From contig MZGJ01000010.1 in NCBI GenBank assembly GCA_002084955.1, positions 1-37,644 of the forward strand: a stretch of DNA of 37,644 nt, in the 5' to 3' direction. The stretch is from a candidate division CPR3 bacterium 4484_211 (GTDB taxonomy: Bacteria > Patescibacteriota > 4484-211). Each line of letters begins with the position of its first letter. Position 1 is the stretch's first letter. This document shows positions 9,305 through 18,549 of the stretch, one piece after another. Under the pieces are notes generated by a model. The model ran no database searches. It worked only from the letters and a program-made list of their open reading frames with translations, and was not told where the DNA came from. Both the position numbers and the translations under genes were made by a program.

Positions 9305-10024
9305 ATGAGAGCGATAGATTACGACATCCTAATTATAAAACAAGGGTTTCAGGTCTGTGTCCAAGCAAATGCGGCCCAAATTTTGAGGTTTTACAGTATA
9401 AACAAGACAGTCGAGGAAATCAAGAAAGAAGTTCCAGTCTATGTGTCTAGGGAAGGAAAACGACTGGGTTCCTCCATCGGCCATATAGCAACTTACTTTA
9501 TAAATCAAGGTTTTGAAGTCACGATACATACAGTTGACCTGGAAATTTTCGATAGAAGTTGGGCAGACTGTTCCAACTAAGTGCTGATAAAAAATCTCGA
9601 AGAAAGAAAAGAATTCATAAAACACCCCAGATATGATGAGAATGCTTTTGACTTAATCTTCGACGGGTATATTTCTTTTCTAAGAGCTGATGGAACTGTT
9701 AAATTTCCGATAATTGATGAGCAGTATCTATTAAAGCTTTTAGAAAACGGTCCGATATATGCCATCGTAGGTTTTAACTTCCTTAACCAAATCCCAAAAT
9801 TTAAGTTTTCTAAAAATGGCACTGACTCGACAGCAGACCCAATAGAAGGTTCACCGGGAACTCATGTAGTAATCATTTCTGGATATAAAGGCGGGAAATT
9901 CAAGATTACTGACTCGGACCCTAAGTACGGCGGTCAACGATGGATTACTCCTGGTCATCTAATAGGCGCTATTTACCTTGCCGAAACGGACTTTGATCCC
10001 TTGTTGATTACACTACAAAGGTAG
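9305..10024 (+). pseudogene. Peptidase C39-like protein gene interrupted by an in-frame TAA
   Basis: ORFs 9305-9580 and 9581-10024 are in the same reading frame, separated only by TAA at 9578-9580; first half has QVCVQANAAQILRFY (papain-like Q..C), second half has THVVIISGYKGGKFKITDSDP (His/Asp region). Confidence 0.7.
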
Positions 10025-10257
10025 ATCATTAGATAAGCAACGCGCAGTGATAGCTGGGGTTTGGATTGTATTGCCCTGTTCTGGTAAGCTGGTGGGTGTG
10101 CGGTCTTAATTAAAGGCTGTATGACAGCTAGTGGTAGTTAATACAATCTTTTTTCCCTCTTATTACTGGTGCGATTAGGGAAGTTTGGAGTGATTTGTGG
10201 AATAGCTTTGAAAAACTAGGCCCAGGGAGAATATTCAGCTGGTTGCTTTTCGGGTAG

Positions 10258-11028
10258 CTAAGTAAGTTTAATTGCTCTCTGGCCGAAATCCTCCAATATT
10301 GCCTCTCTTTCAGCCCATACACTGGGTAACCTGTAAGTTTGTGTAATTCCCCTCTTAACTTTTTCGTCAGTGATCAATATGTCAAGTATCACATGGCCCG
10401 CCCTTATTAAATTTCCTTCTGACCATACCATCATCTGCTGGTTAGGCCCTTCAGTAGGCAGGTGTCTGTAACATTCAACTACTGCTCCCGCCTTAACAGC
10501 GTGTAACACAGGGAGCTCTCGTTTGGTGCCGAAGCTACTATCATAGCATCTCATGGCTATATGTAATTCTCCGAGTGTAAAAGTTACCCCATTCCACTCA
10601 TTTCCGGGATCAAAATCCGCCGCCCGAAAGAACATGAGGTTGGGGAAAGCACCCTTAGCTGTTATCCTTTCAATGGAAGCCATAAGTAGGTCGAATTCTG
10701 CTCGTTGAGGAAGGCTTACTCTATCTGTACTCTCCCAAAAAGTTTCTGCCCACTGGTCCACTTGACCCGGGGCATTTACTAGACGGTTGAAGAGTTCTCT
10801 GTAGAGACCTGTTACATGCTGGTCAGTGAACAGCCAAGCGGGGGGGTCCCTAAGGACTTCTCGGGTACTGGCGTACAATATACTCCGCATAATGTTTGGT
10901 AATCTAGAATCTCTCTTGAAGCCAGCCTGGTCGGGTAACATTCCCGGGCGTAGTAGGGGGATTTGCTCGTACAACTTCTGTGTTTCTCCCTGCTCGGGAC
11001 CATGAGACCCTCTATAAAACTCACCCAT
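10258..11028 (-). CDS. Hypothetical protein, no recognised family
   Basis: Uninterrupted 256 aa ORF with protein-like composition. Confidence 0.55.
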   Translation of the reverse strand: MGEFYRGSHGPEQGETQKLYEQIPLLRPGMLPDQAGFKRDSRLPNIMRSILYASTREVLRDPPAWLFTDQHVTGLYRELFNRLVNAPGQVDQWAETFWESTDRVSLPQRAEFDLLMASIERITAKGAFPNLMFFRAADFDPGNEWNGVTFTLGELHIAMRCYDSSFGTKRELPVLHAVKAGAVVECYRHLPTEGPNQQMMVWSEGNLIRAGHVILDILITDEKVKRGITQTYRLPSVWAEREAILEDFGQRAIKLT

Positions 11029-11223
11029 ACCTAAGATTATACATCATGGCAAGGTCTAACTAGTGGTAAAACAAGTTGCGCCCGGCTATAGTTAGGATAT
11101 AAGTTCGAACTGCGAGATAGTGTATAAACCTAATCGTGAAAATTAACGTGTCGAAGATAAGGACCGTCCTTAGGGTCGTTAATGTATAGATAAAAAGGGT
11201 GAACTGTGGTAATACGTAAATAT

Positions 11224-11690
11224 ATGCCATCACCAAATAGATTGAAAAAAATATGTTAAGAACGCCTATTATCACATCTATAACTGAGGCATAAATAGAA
11301 TAAGTATATTCCACGAAGAAAAAGATTATCAAAAACTCTTCGACTATCTTAGATTAACATTGGTTCCAATAGATTATTTAGAAAAAGAGAGAGCTACTCT
11401 TCAGTAGTAAGTAATCGCAATTATCAGATAAAACAATTGAATAATGCAATTCAAAAAGGCATGAAGTATCGAGTATATGAAAATATAGATCTACTCGCAT
11501 ATTGCTTGATACCCAATCACTTCCATATTGTTTTATATCAACGATCAAAAAAGTGGAAATATTGATGAGAGGAGTTGCCTCTGGTTATACGGAATACTTT
11601 AATAGGCGGAGTTATTGAGGAAGAGGTTGCCAGGAGCGGGGAGTTATTATGATTCAAAGCAAAAATGGTTGGAAGGGTGCAGAAGTGGGT
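11224..11690 (+). pseudogene. REP-associated tyrosine transposase (RAYT / Y1 HUH transposase), degraded
   Basis: MPSPNRLKK(frameshift)YVKNAYYHIYN*GINRISIFHEEKDYQKLFDYL...LLAYCLIPNHFHIVLYQ (HUH motif HFH)...MRGVASGYTEYFNRR, with frameshifts and stops. Confidence 0.8.
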
Positions 11691-11748
11691 AAGCGTAAGT
11701 GGAGAGCCAGCAGTGAATATTTTAGATTCTGCGACTTCGTGTAATAAT

Positions 11749-12159
11749 TTACGTCTTGCTTTGTGAGCGTTCTAGAAATTTTAAAACCCGGGCAAGCCAC
11801 TCATCAGCCGATAGTTTGGAAAGGGGTAGGTAGTCCACAGCGCCCAGTTTGTAGGCCTCTTCAGCGATGCTTTCCTGACATAAGTTGGTGGAGACAATCC
11901 ACGGAATATGTTTAATTTCATCAATCCCTTTTACGCGCTTTAACATTTCTAAACCATCAATTTCTGGCTGCAAGATGCCGGAAATGACCAGGTCCAAATT
12001 ATCTTTTTCTCGCTTCATTATTGAAATTTGCTCGCTGGGGTCAAGGAGCGAGATAACACGAATGCCTGACTCGGTCATCATCTCGGTCTGCAGATCGTTT
12101 AAAAGTTTGTCATCCTCAATTAACATCACAGTGTATTGTTTAAAAGGTATTGTCCTCAA
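11749..12159 (-). CDS. Stand-alone response-regulator receiver-like protein with a degenerate phosphoacceptor site
   Basis: VMLIEDDKLLNDL...DLVISGILQPEIDGLEMLKRV...HIPWIVSTNL...GAVDYLPLSKLS. Confidence 0.82.
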   Translation of the reverse strand: MRTIPFKQYTVMLIEDDKLLNDLQTEMMTESGIRVISLLDPSEQISIMKREKDNLDLVISGILQPEIDGLEMLKRVKGIDEIKHIPWIVSTNLCQESIAEEAYKLGAVDYLPLSKLSADEWLARVLKFLERSQSKT

Positions 12160-12168
12160 GAGCTTAAT

Positions 12169-12202
12169 AGAGATTAAGCCTTAATCTCTAAATCTAGAGA
12201 TT
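12169..12202 (-). promoter_or_regulatory. Overlapping alternative stem-loops in the 5' region of the receiver gene
   Basis: Minus strand AATCTCTA-GATT-TAGAGATTAAG-G-CTTAATCTCTATTAAG; the middle segment can pair with either flank. Confidence 0.45.
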
Positions 12203-12304
12203 TTTCCAATCTTGGATTAAAAAGAGCTGATTGTCTGTATGTCCCCGACTTTCTCTACTCTTTGTTGGCGACCTGAAGCCGCAATGATTTCGCATCAGCC
12301 CGAT

Positions 12305-12757
12305 TTACATTTCTTTGGTGCCGAAAAGTTTCCAGGATCCGTTTTCGTGGTGCAAGACCACCAGAAAGTTTTGCGTCTGGCCGCTGGTTAGGACTATTTT
12401 AACCGAAAAGTCAGCCCAATCGCTACCAATTAAATTGATGTCGGAAGTTATTTCTGCATTTTTAATTTCTATTCCCTCGTTGCCGATTGTTTCCTGAAAA
12501 GTTTCTTGATCGTAGGTTTGCCGTAGGTCCAAGCTTAAAAGAGAAAAAAGCTCTTCCGGTTGGGTGCTTATTGTTTTGGCAATTTCTCCGGCCGCGTCTT
12601 GGGGCGAGTTCCAGGTGGCAGCAGAAAAAAGACCCTGGATCCTTTCGGTGTCGGAGAAAAGAGAGTTGCTTGGACAGGATCGGGAGAGGATAACAGAAAT
12701 GGCAAAAACTGTTAGGGCCAGAATTTTGATCAGCGGAAGTCCTTTTTTGTTCTTCAT
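12305..12757 (-). CDS. Hypothetical secreted/membrane-anchored protein
   Basis: 150 aa with N-terminal hydrophobic segment IKILALTVFAISVIL; NTF2-like fold possible. Confidence 0.55.
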   Translation of the reverse strand: MKNKKGLPLIKILALTVFAISVILSRSCPSNSLFSDTERIQGLFSAATWNSPQDAAGEIAKTISTQPEELFSLLSLDLRQTYDQETFQETIGNEGIEIKNAEITSDINLIGSDWADFSVKIVLTSGQTQNFLVVLHHENGSWKLFGTKEM

Positions 12758-12837
12758 CAGACTTTAGATTAGAAAAATGGATTGTCTCTTCCTCGTGCGG
12801 TAAAAAACTCCGACCGCAGGAATTTCCCCCGCAGGTT

Positions 12838-13806
12838 TTATCGGAGGTATTCTAAAGACATCTCGGTCAGCAAAAAACAGACATAGATAAAGATGAGAAA
12901 GACCCCTTCCCAGTGGACCAGCTTTTTGTCGGTCCGTACAAAAATCTCAAAGCTGATCAGTGTGGTTATTAGGTAAAGTACTGAGGACAGATAAATGGTC
13001 AGCGAGGGTATTTTTATGGGGGTGATGACCGAGGTAATTCCTAAAACTAGGGTGGCGTTGGTGACCACACTGCCCACTAGGTCGCCCAGGGCCAGTCCGG
13101 AATTTCCTTTTCGCGATGCTTTCAACTCAAAGGCTATTTCCGGCAGGGATGTCCCTAGGGCAACGAAAAGTATCCCGACCAAACCCAGGGGAACTCCCAA
13201 CATTAAGGCCATTTCGCGGGATATGCGGACTAAGACATCGGAAGCGCCTAGTAAAAAGGCCACTCCACTGGCAAACCCCAGGAGGCTTTTTAGAGCTTCT
13301 GTTTTGGTCACATGGTTATGGCGCTCTTTAAAGGCCGATCTTTGCCGAAGCAGAGTGAAAAGATAGAAGAGATAAAAGAGGATAAGTACGGTTCCGTCCC
13401 ACCGGGAAAGAACTTTGTCTGACAAAAGAAGAAGGGGGGCAATGGCAAAGGCCATCATAATAAGGGCGTCGTGCCTAACGATTACACTTCGCGCCGGAAT
13501 ACCCTTGCTGGCTAAAATTATGATGCCTGCCACCAGGGTAAGGTTTAAGATATTGGATCCGAGGGCATTACCCAGGGCAATGGCCGGCGTTTTTTCCAGG
13601 GCGCTGGAGATGGCTACAAAGACCTCGGGCAGTGAGGTGGCCAGGGCCATTAGTATGAAGGCTACGGAAAACTCGCGCAGAGCAAAAAAATGAGATAGTT
13701 TTTCTAATGAGTGTACCACCTTGGAGGAGGCATAGATTAATACCAAAGAAGCGATGGCAAGTAAAAGTGAGTATAAAAAGAGTAACATTGTTTTTAAGTA
13801 TAGCAT
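12838..13806 (-). CDS. Calcium/sodium antiporter (CaCA family)
   Basis: Two alpha repeats: GNALGSNILNLTLVAG and GDLVGSVVTNATLVLG; multi-TM. Confidence 0.9.
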   Translation of the reverse strand: MLYLKTMLLFLYSLLLAIASLVLIYASSKVVHSLEKLSHFFALREFSVAFILMALATSLPEVFVAISSALEKTPAIALGNALGSNILNLTLVAGIIILASKGIPARSVIVRHDALIMMAFAIAPLLLLSDKVLSRWDGTVLILFYLFYLFTLLRQRSAFKERHNHVTKTEALKSLLGFASGVAFLLGASDVLVRISREMALMLGVPLGLVGILFVALGTSLPEIAFELKASRKGNSGLALGDLVGSVVTNATLVLGITSVITPIKIPSLTIYLSSVLYLITTLISFEIFVRTDKKLVHWEGVFLIFIYVCFLLTEMSLEYLR

Positions 13807-13903
13807 AAAAAATTATGCTCGAAGATACAAAGACTTGACGCAGGGGGATGAACCTCGGGATGGTACAATCAAGGTAGTCTGAGAAGGCGAGGGGCCTAAA
13901 ATT

Positions 13904-15568
13904 ATGAAGTGGAAATTACTGAATAACACAGAGACTGCCAACCTTGCACCCCGGGATTTGGTTGATTTACTGCTTGAAAACCGCGGGATTGCGGCGGCAG
14001 ACCGGGAAAGATTTCTTAATCCGCAACTGGATTTGGAGGATATTTGCAGCCTCTTGCCCGATGAGGAATTGGTTAAAGCGCGTGAACTAATTTATAGGGC
14101 TATTGAACACAACCGGCCGGTTATTATTCATGGTGATTACGATGTTGACGGTCTCTGCGCTTCGGCTGTGCTTTGGGAGGCCATTTACCGCGGATTGGGC
14201 TATCCGCTGGCGCGTCCTTTTATCCCCCACCGAATTAACCACGGTTATGGTTTGTCGGTGCCGTCTTTGGAAGAAGTTGGTAAAATAAGCCGGCAGCTCT
14301 CGTCCCAGCCGCCTTTATTAATTACGGTTGATTGTGGAATTTCGGCGGTTTCGGAAGTGAAGCAGGCTAAAAGAGAGGGCTATGAGGTAATTTTAACCGA
14401 CCACCATGTGCCTGGCAATATCAGGCCTGCGGCCGATGTTATTCTTCACACCAGCAAGCTGTCGGGGACAGGTGTAGCCTGGGTTTTGGCTCATTTTTTG
14501 CTGGAGGATAAACTAGAACAGGAGGCTTATCTAGATCTGGTAGCCTTGGCTACGATTGCCGATTTGGTTCCTTTAATTGGGCCCAATCGCCCTCTGGTTA
14601 AAAGCGGCTTGGCGGCTCTGTCCAGTACTCCCCGAGTGGGTTTGCAGGAGCTTTTTCAAAAAGCCGGTATTAAAGATAAAGTCTTGACTTCCTATCATGT
14701 AGGGTGGATTATTGGTCCGCGGCTTAATGCGGCCGGACGTATTGATCATGCCCTGGAAGGCTTGCGGCTTTTGGCAACACGGGACAGGGTTCAGGCGGGT
14801 AAGCTGGCCGATTTTTTGGAGCGGCGGAACCGCCAGAGACAGCTTCTCACCGATAAGGCTTTTAGACAGGCACTGGAGATGACCGACCGAATTAACCAGC
14901 CGCTCCCAGTTTTGGCGCATCCGCAGTGGCACGAAGGTGTTATTGGCTTGGTGGCGGCAAAGATTATGCAGAGATTCGGCCGGCCGGCAATTGCCATCGC
15001 CAGAGGGGCAGAGATTTCCAAGGGCTCGGCGCGGTCGCCTGATAATTTTAATTTAATAGAGCTTTTTCAGCACTTAAAAAAAACAGTTAAAAGTTTTGGG
15101 GGGCATCCTCGGGCGGCTGGATTTTCCCTTGCCTCGGATAAAATTAGTCTTTTTGCCCAAGAAATCCAGGAAGTGGTGAAGGATAAATTTAACTTAAAGA
15201 GCGCTGAACCCGAGCTTAAAATTGATCTTGGTCTAAATGCGGCCTTTTTGACGCTGGACTTGGTGAGATTACTTGAGAAATTATCTCCGTTTGGAATAGG
15301 TAATCCAAGACCTGTTTTTTCTACGCCAAAACTTAGGGCTTTTGGCGTAAAGAAGGTAGGTGATCGAGGGCAGCATTTAAAGTTGCAGCTTCAAAACGGC
15401 TTAACCGGCCAGCTGTTTTCGGCGATTGGTTTTAATTTGGGAGACTTGGCCTATCAGTTAAATGAGGGGGCGGTGGTGGACGTGGCCTATCAGGTGGAGG
15501 AGGATAACTATTATCAGAAGCCGAGATTGCAGCTAAAGATAAAAGATATTAAAGTATCTACCGCGTAA
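13904..15568 (+). CDS. recJ: Single-stranded-DNA-specific exonuclease RecJ
   Basis: DYDVDGLCASAVLWE, LTDHH, GPRLNAAGRIDHA, GGHPRAAGFSL. Confidence 0.95.
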   Translation: MKWKLLNNTETANLAPRDLVDLLLENRGIAAADRERFLNPQLDLEDICSLLPDEELVKARELIYRAIEHNRPVIIHGDYDVDGLCASAVLWEAIYRGLGYPLARPFIPHRINHGYGLSVPSLEEVGKISRQLSSQPPLLITVDCGISAVSEVKQAKREGYEVILTDHHVPGNIRPAADVILHTSKLSGTGVAWVLAHFLLEDKLEQEAYLDLVALATIADLVPLIGPNRPLVKSGLAALSSTPRVGLQELFQKAGIKDKVLTSYHVGWIIGPRLNAAGRIDHALEGLRLLATRDRVQAGKLADFLERRNRQRQLLTDKAFRQALEMTDRINQPLPVLAHPQWHEGVIGLVAAKIMQRFGRPAIAIARGAEISKGSARSPDNFNLIELFQHLKKTVKSFGGHPRAAGFSLASDKISLFAQEIQEVVKDKFNLKSAEPELKIDLGLNAAFLTLDLVRLLEKLSPFGIGNPRPVFSTPKLRAFGVKKVGDRGQHLKLQLQNGLTGQLFSAIGFNLGDLAYQLNEGAVVDVAYQVEEDNYYQKPRLQLKIKDIKVSTA

Positions 15569-15648
15569 GTTGCCGAAACGCTTCAGTTATTCAGACCTGG
15601 GTGCTTTGCCCTGCCGAGAGTAGTCTTGCTCCCGGTGGTTTTTCTAAG

Positions 15649-17112
15649 ATGGAAAATTTGATACAAAAAATTCGAGCTTACAATCCGCTTGCGGATGTTA
15701 AACTTATCCGGCGCGCCTACAACTTAGCCTGTGAGGCGCATAAGGGCCAAAAGCGGATTAGTGGAGAACGCCAGATTGAACACCTTCTTGGTACGGCTCA
15801 TCTTTTGGCGGATATAAAGCTGGATGACTGTGCCATTGCCGCCGGTCTCCTGCACGATATTTTGAAAGACACATATTTTAACAGAAGGATTTTGCAGAAG
15901 CAGATTAGGCCGGAGGTTTCTCGGTTGGTTATTTTGGTGTCTCGGCTTAAATCTATTTCCACCCGGGTGATGGCCGGTGTTTATCGGGAAAATTTAAGGC
16001 GGCTTATCTTAACAGTTGCTCAGGATATAAGACCGGTGCTTGTCCGATTGGCGGAAAAAATTCACGATTTGCAGACTCTGGAAGCTTTTGAGCCATCGCG
16101 CCGGATGGAAATTCTTAGTAAGATCTTTGATGTTTATGCCCCGCTGGCGGGACAAATTGGGGCTTACCACTATAAGCGGCTTTTAGAAGACGGTGCTTTT
16201 CGTTATATGCATCCCAAATCCTACCAGAATGTTAAATCGGCGGTGGGCGAATTGTTGTTGAGTGTCGGCGATTGGTTGGATAAATTCCCGTCGGTGGTTT
16301 ACAAAGAGCTGGATAAAAATTCGATCTCGGCGGAAGTTTATGGCCGAACCAAACATCTGTATTCTGTTTATCAAAAATACCTGCAGAAAAGAAAAGCTGG
16401 AGAAAGTGAAACTGAGTTTGTGAAGCGTTGTTGGGATATTATTGCCTTTCGGGTAATAGTAAACAAAGAAAGTGATTGTTATAAAGCCTTGTCTTGTCTG
16501 GAAGCGGTTTGGCCTCGGGGTCCTAAGTTTAAAGATTATATTGCCCATCCTAAGCCCAATGGGTACCGCTCGATTAATACCACGATTATTGGTCCTAACC
16601 AAGTGCCCGTAGAGATCCAGATCCGCACTCGCAAAATGCACGAGTATAACGAGTATGGTCCGGCGGCCCATAGTTTTTATAAAGAATTGGGAAGGGAAAA
16701 GGGTGGACGGATAGCGGCTCCGCCGGAGCGAATACGCTGGTTAAGGAGTTTACTTAAGTGGCACTCTAATTTGCTCCAGAAAGGATCGCCGAATTTCGAA
16801 ATTAACTCTCCCTGGGATCGCGTTTTTGTCTTGACTCCTAAGGGCGATGTGTTTGATCTGCCTCTTGGGGCGACGCCGGTGGATTTTGCCTACCGGGTGC
16901 ACAGCAGGCTGGGTAACAGCTGTCGCGGGGCTCTGGTGGAAGGTAAGATTGTGCCCCTGAGTTATCAACTAAAGAGCGGTCAGGTTTGTAAAATTCTTGC
17001 AGATAAAAAGAAAAGCACTCCCTCTTTAGACTGGTTGAAATTTGTGAAGACCAGATACGCTCGGCAGAAAATTCGTCGGGCGCTGGGCCTGACGGTTCGC
17101 AGAGGGGCCTAG
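15649..17112 (+). CDS. RelA/SpoT homologue (HD, synthetase and TGS domains; no ACT seen)
   Basis: GQKRISGERQIEHLLGTAHLL, LLHDILKDT, FKDYIAHPKPNGYRSINTTIIGP, VEIQIRTRKMHEYNEYGPAAH, TGS VFVLTPKGDVFDLPLGATPVDFAY. Confidence 0.93.
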   Translation: MENLIQKIRAYNPLADVKLIRRAYNLACEAHKGQKRISGERQIEHLLGTAHLLADIKLDDCAIAAGLLHDILKDTYFNRRILQKQIRPEVSRLVILVSRLKSISTRVMAGVYRENLRRLILTVAQDIRPVLVRLAEKIHDLQTLEAFEPSRRMEILSKIFDVYAPLAGQIGAYHYKRLLEDGAFRYMHPKSYQNVKSAVGELLLSVGDWLDKFPSVVYKELDKNSISAEVYGRTKHLYSVYQKYLQKRKAGESETEFVKRCWDIIAFRVIVNKESDCYKALSCLEAVWPRGPKFKDYIAHPKPNGYRSINTTIIGPNQVPVEIQIRTRKMHEYNEYGPAAHSFYKELGREKGGRIAAPPERIRWLRSLLKWHSNLLQKGSPNFEINSPWDRVFVLTPKGDVFDLPLGATPVDFAYRVHSRLGNSCRGALVEGKIVPLSYQLKSGQVCKILADKKKSTPSLDWLKFVKTRYARQKIRRALGLTVRRGA

Positions 17113-18479
17113 AGAGAGTCAAGAATCTGTTGCGTTTTGGCGGCTGCTTCGTTTAGATAGTCTTGTATTTTCGCTCCCCTGTTTACTTTATTAATCATTT
17201 CTTGAAGAATTTTTACTATTCGGTCATTGAGGAGCTCATCGTGAGTAGCGTCCGCCATGTTCCATGAGGTATAGGTGGGCGCTTGGATAATATAGGCCGA
17301 TAGATATTGATTGTTGGCTAATTCTTCGGCCATGTCTCTTCGCGGGTAGGGTTCGCCAAAAGGCCGGCCGGGAGTATTCTGGGCCAGCCTAAACATTTCA
17401 GCTAGGTTTTCCTTTTGGCTGAGAAATGATAAAAATTCCCAGGCTTCTTTTTGGTACGGACTGTGTTTGGGGACCGTCTCTACCCAAAAGGTTCCCCAGT
17501 TAACGGTCGGTGTTTCCGGATCATCAATGGCCAGCTGAGGAACGGGAGCGATCCCCAGAGGCAGGTTGGGGTTTTTGCCAAAAATATCCAAGACTCGAAA
17601 TGATGGGGCAAAGAAGAAGGCCAATTTGCCTTCGGCAAAGGCATCAAGGGCGCAATCCCAGGAATCGTTCCATGATTTTCTGGATGTAGAAAAGATCTTG
17701 TAGAAATTAAGTACTTCCACACCGAGGTTTTCGCCTAGGGCCGAGAGGGACTTGTGGAAGGAGACCCGATGGTTTTTGTCTTCAAAATCTATTTGTCTTT
17801 GGGCCAGGAGCAGTCCTAAAATGTCGGAAAAATGCTCAATCCCCCGAGCGTATCCCAGAGTTGTTCCGGCCTGGGTAATATTCTCTGCGGCGTCTTTCTT
17901 GGTTAGCTTGGCTGAAACTTCTTTAAACTCATCCCAGGTTCTGGGAAGTTGAGTTATGCCGGCTTCAGAAAGCAGGGTTTTGTTGTACATCATGGCCAGA
18001 CCGTCAATTTCTAGAGGGATGGCGTAGTACTTGCCATCGGCATAAAGTGTGTCTTTGGTCACCGGGTAAAAGGTTTGCTCGTAAACCTCGGGAGACATAA
18101 TTTCGTTGGGGACAGCCGAAAGATATTTTCTTAGATAAGGCACCCAGGTATTGTGGACGCGGATAATATCCGGAGTCAGCTCCGTAGCCAGGCGCGCCCT
18201 TACGGTTTCAAAGTAATTAACTGGTTCTCGTTGCTGGAAATCAATGTGAACGCCTGGATGGAGTGATTGGTATTTATCAATTAGGGGCTGGATGTTGGCG
18301 GCATTTTCCCACAGGCTCCAGTAGGTAAGGGTGATTTCTTTTGGTGTGGTGTCGTTTTCGCACTGCCCCCCCAGCAGGGGAAGCCAAGAGGGAAGGCAGA
18401 TAATTTTGTTCATTACCAGAATGAAGAAAACAGCCAGGATCAAAAGAACCAAGGCGGCAATAACTAGGGGGCGTTTCAT
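17109..18479 (-). CDS. Extracellular solute-binding protein (ABC sugar family 1-like)
   Basis: N-terminal TM/signal, ITLTYWSLWENAANIQPLIDKYQSLHPGVHIDF, GKYYAIPLEIDGLAMMYNKTLLSEAGI; start chosen at MKRPLVIAAL. Confidence 0.88.
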   Translation of the reverse strand: MKRPLVIAALVLLILAVFFILVMNKIICLPSWLPLLGGQCENDTTPKEITLTYWSLWENAANIQPLIDKYQSLHPGVHIDFQQREPVNYFETVRARLATELTPDIIRVHNTWVPYLRKYLSAVPNEIMSPEVYEQTFYPVTKDTLYADGKYYAIPLEIDGLAMMYNKTLLSEAGITQLPRTWDEFKEVSAKLTKKDAAENITQAGTTLGYARGIEHFSDILGLLLAQRQIDFEDKNHRVSFHKSLSALGENLGVEVLNFYKIFSTSRKSWNDSWDCALDAFAEGKLAFFFAPSFRVLDIFGKNPNLPLGIAPVPQLAIDDPETPTVNWGTFWVETVPKHSPYQKEAWEFLSFLSQKENLAEMFRLAQNTPGRPFGEPYPRRDMAEELANNQYLSAYIIQAPTYTSWNMADATHDELLNDRIVKILQEMINKVNRGAKIQDYLNEAAAKTQQILDSL

Positions 18480-18549
18480 GCAAACAGTGTAGCACAGTTT
18501 TTGAAAAAGAATCAAGTTCTGGTAATATTGGGGTGTTCCCTCTTTTTTA

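Noticed and set aside
10140-10258. Short plus-strand reading frame PLITGAIREVWSDLWNSFEKLGPGRIFSWLLFG*
   Set aside because: Looks protein-like but has no start and an upstream stop nearby; could be a gene-end remnant but cannot be supported.
11285-11287. TGA recoding (as in Absconditabacteria/Gracilibacteria) to explain the stop in the RAYT gene
   Set aside because: The same gene also has an A-run frameshift and TAG/TAA stops, and homologues suggest Arg (CGA>TGA) here; decay is simpler.
11060-11332. 90-aa hydrophobic minus-strand ORF as a membrane protein
   Set aside because: Its N-terminal ~100 bp is antisense to the recognisable RAYT remnant (MPSPNRLKK...YHIYN...IFHEEKDY); composition is explained by AT-rich DNA.
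16183-16671. 162-aa minus-strand ORF
   Set aside because: Antisense to the rel synthetase domain; no family resemblance.
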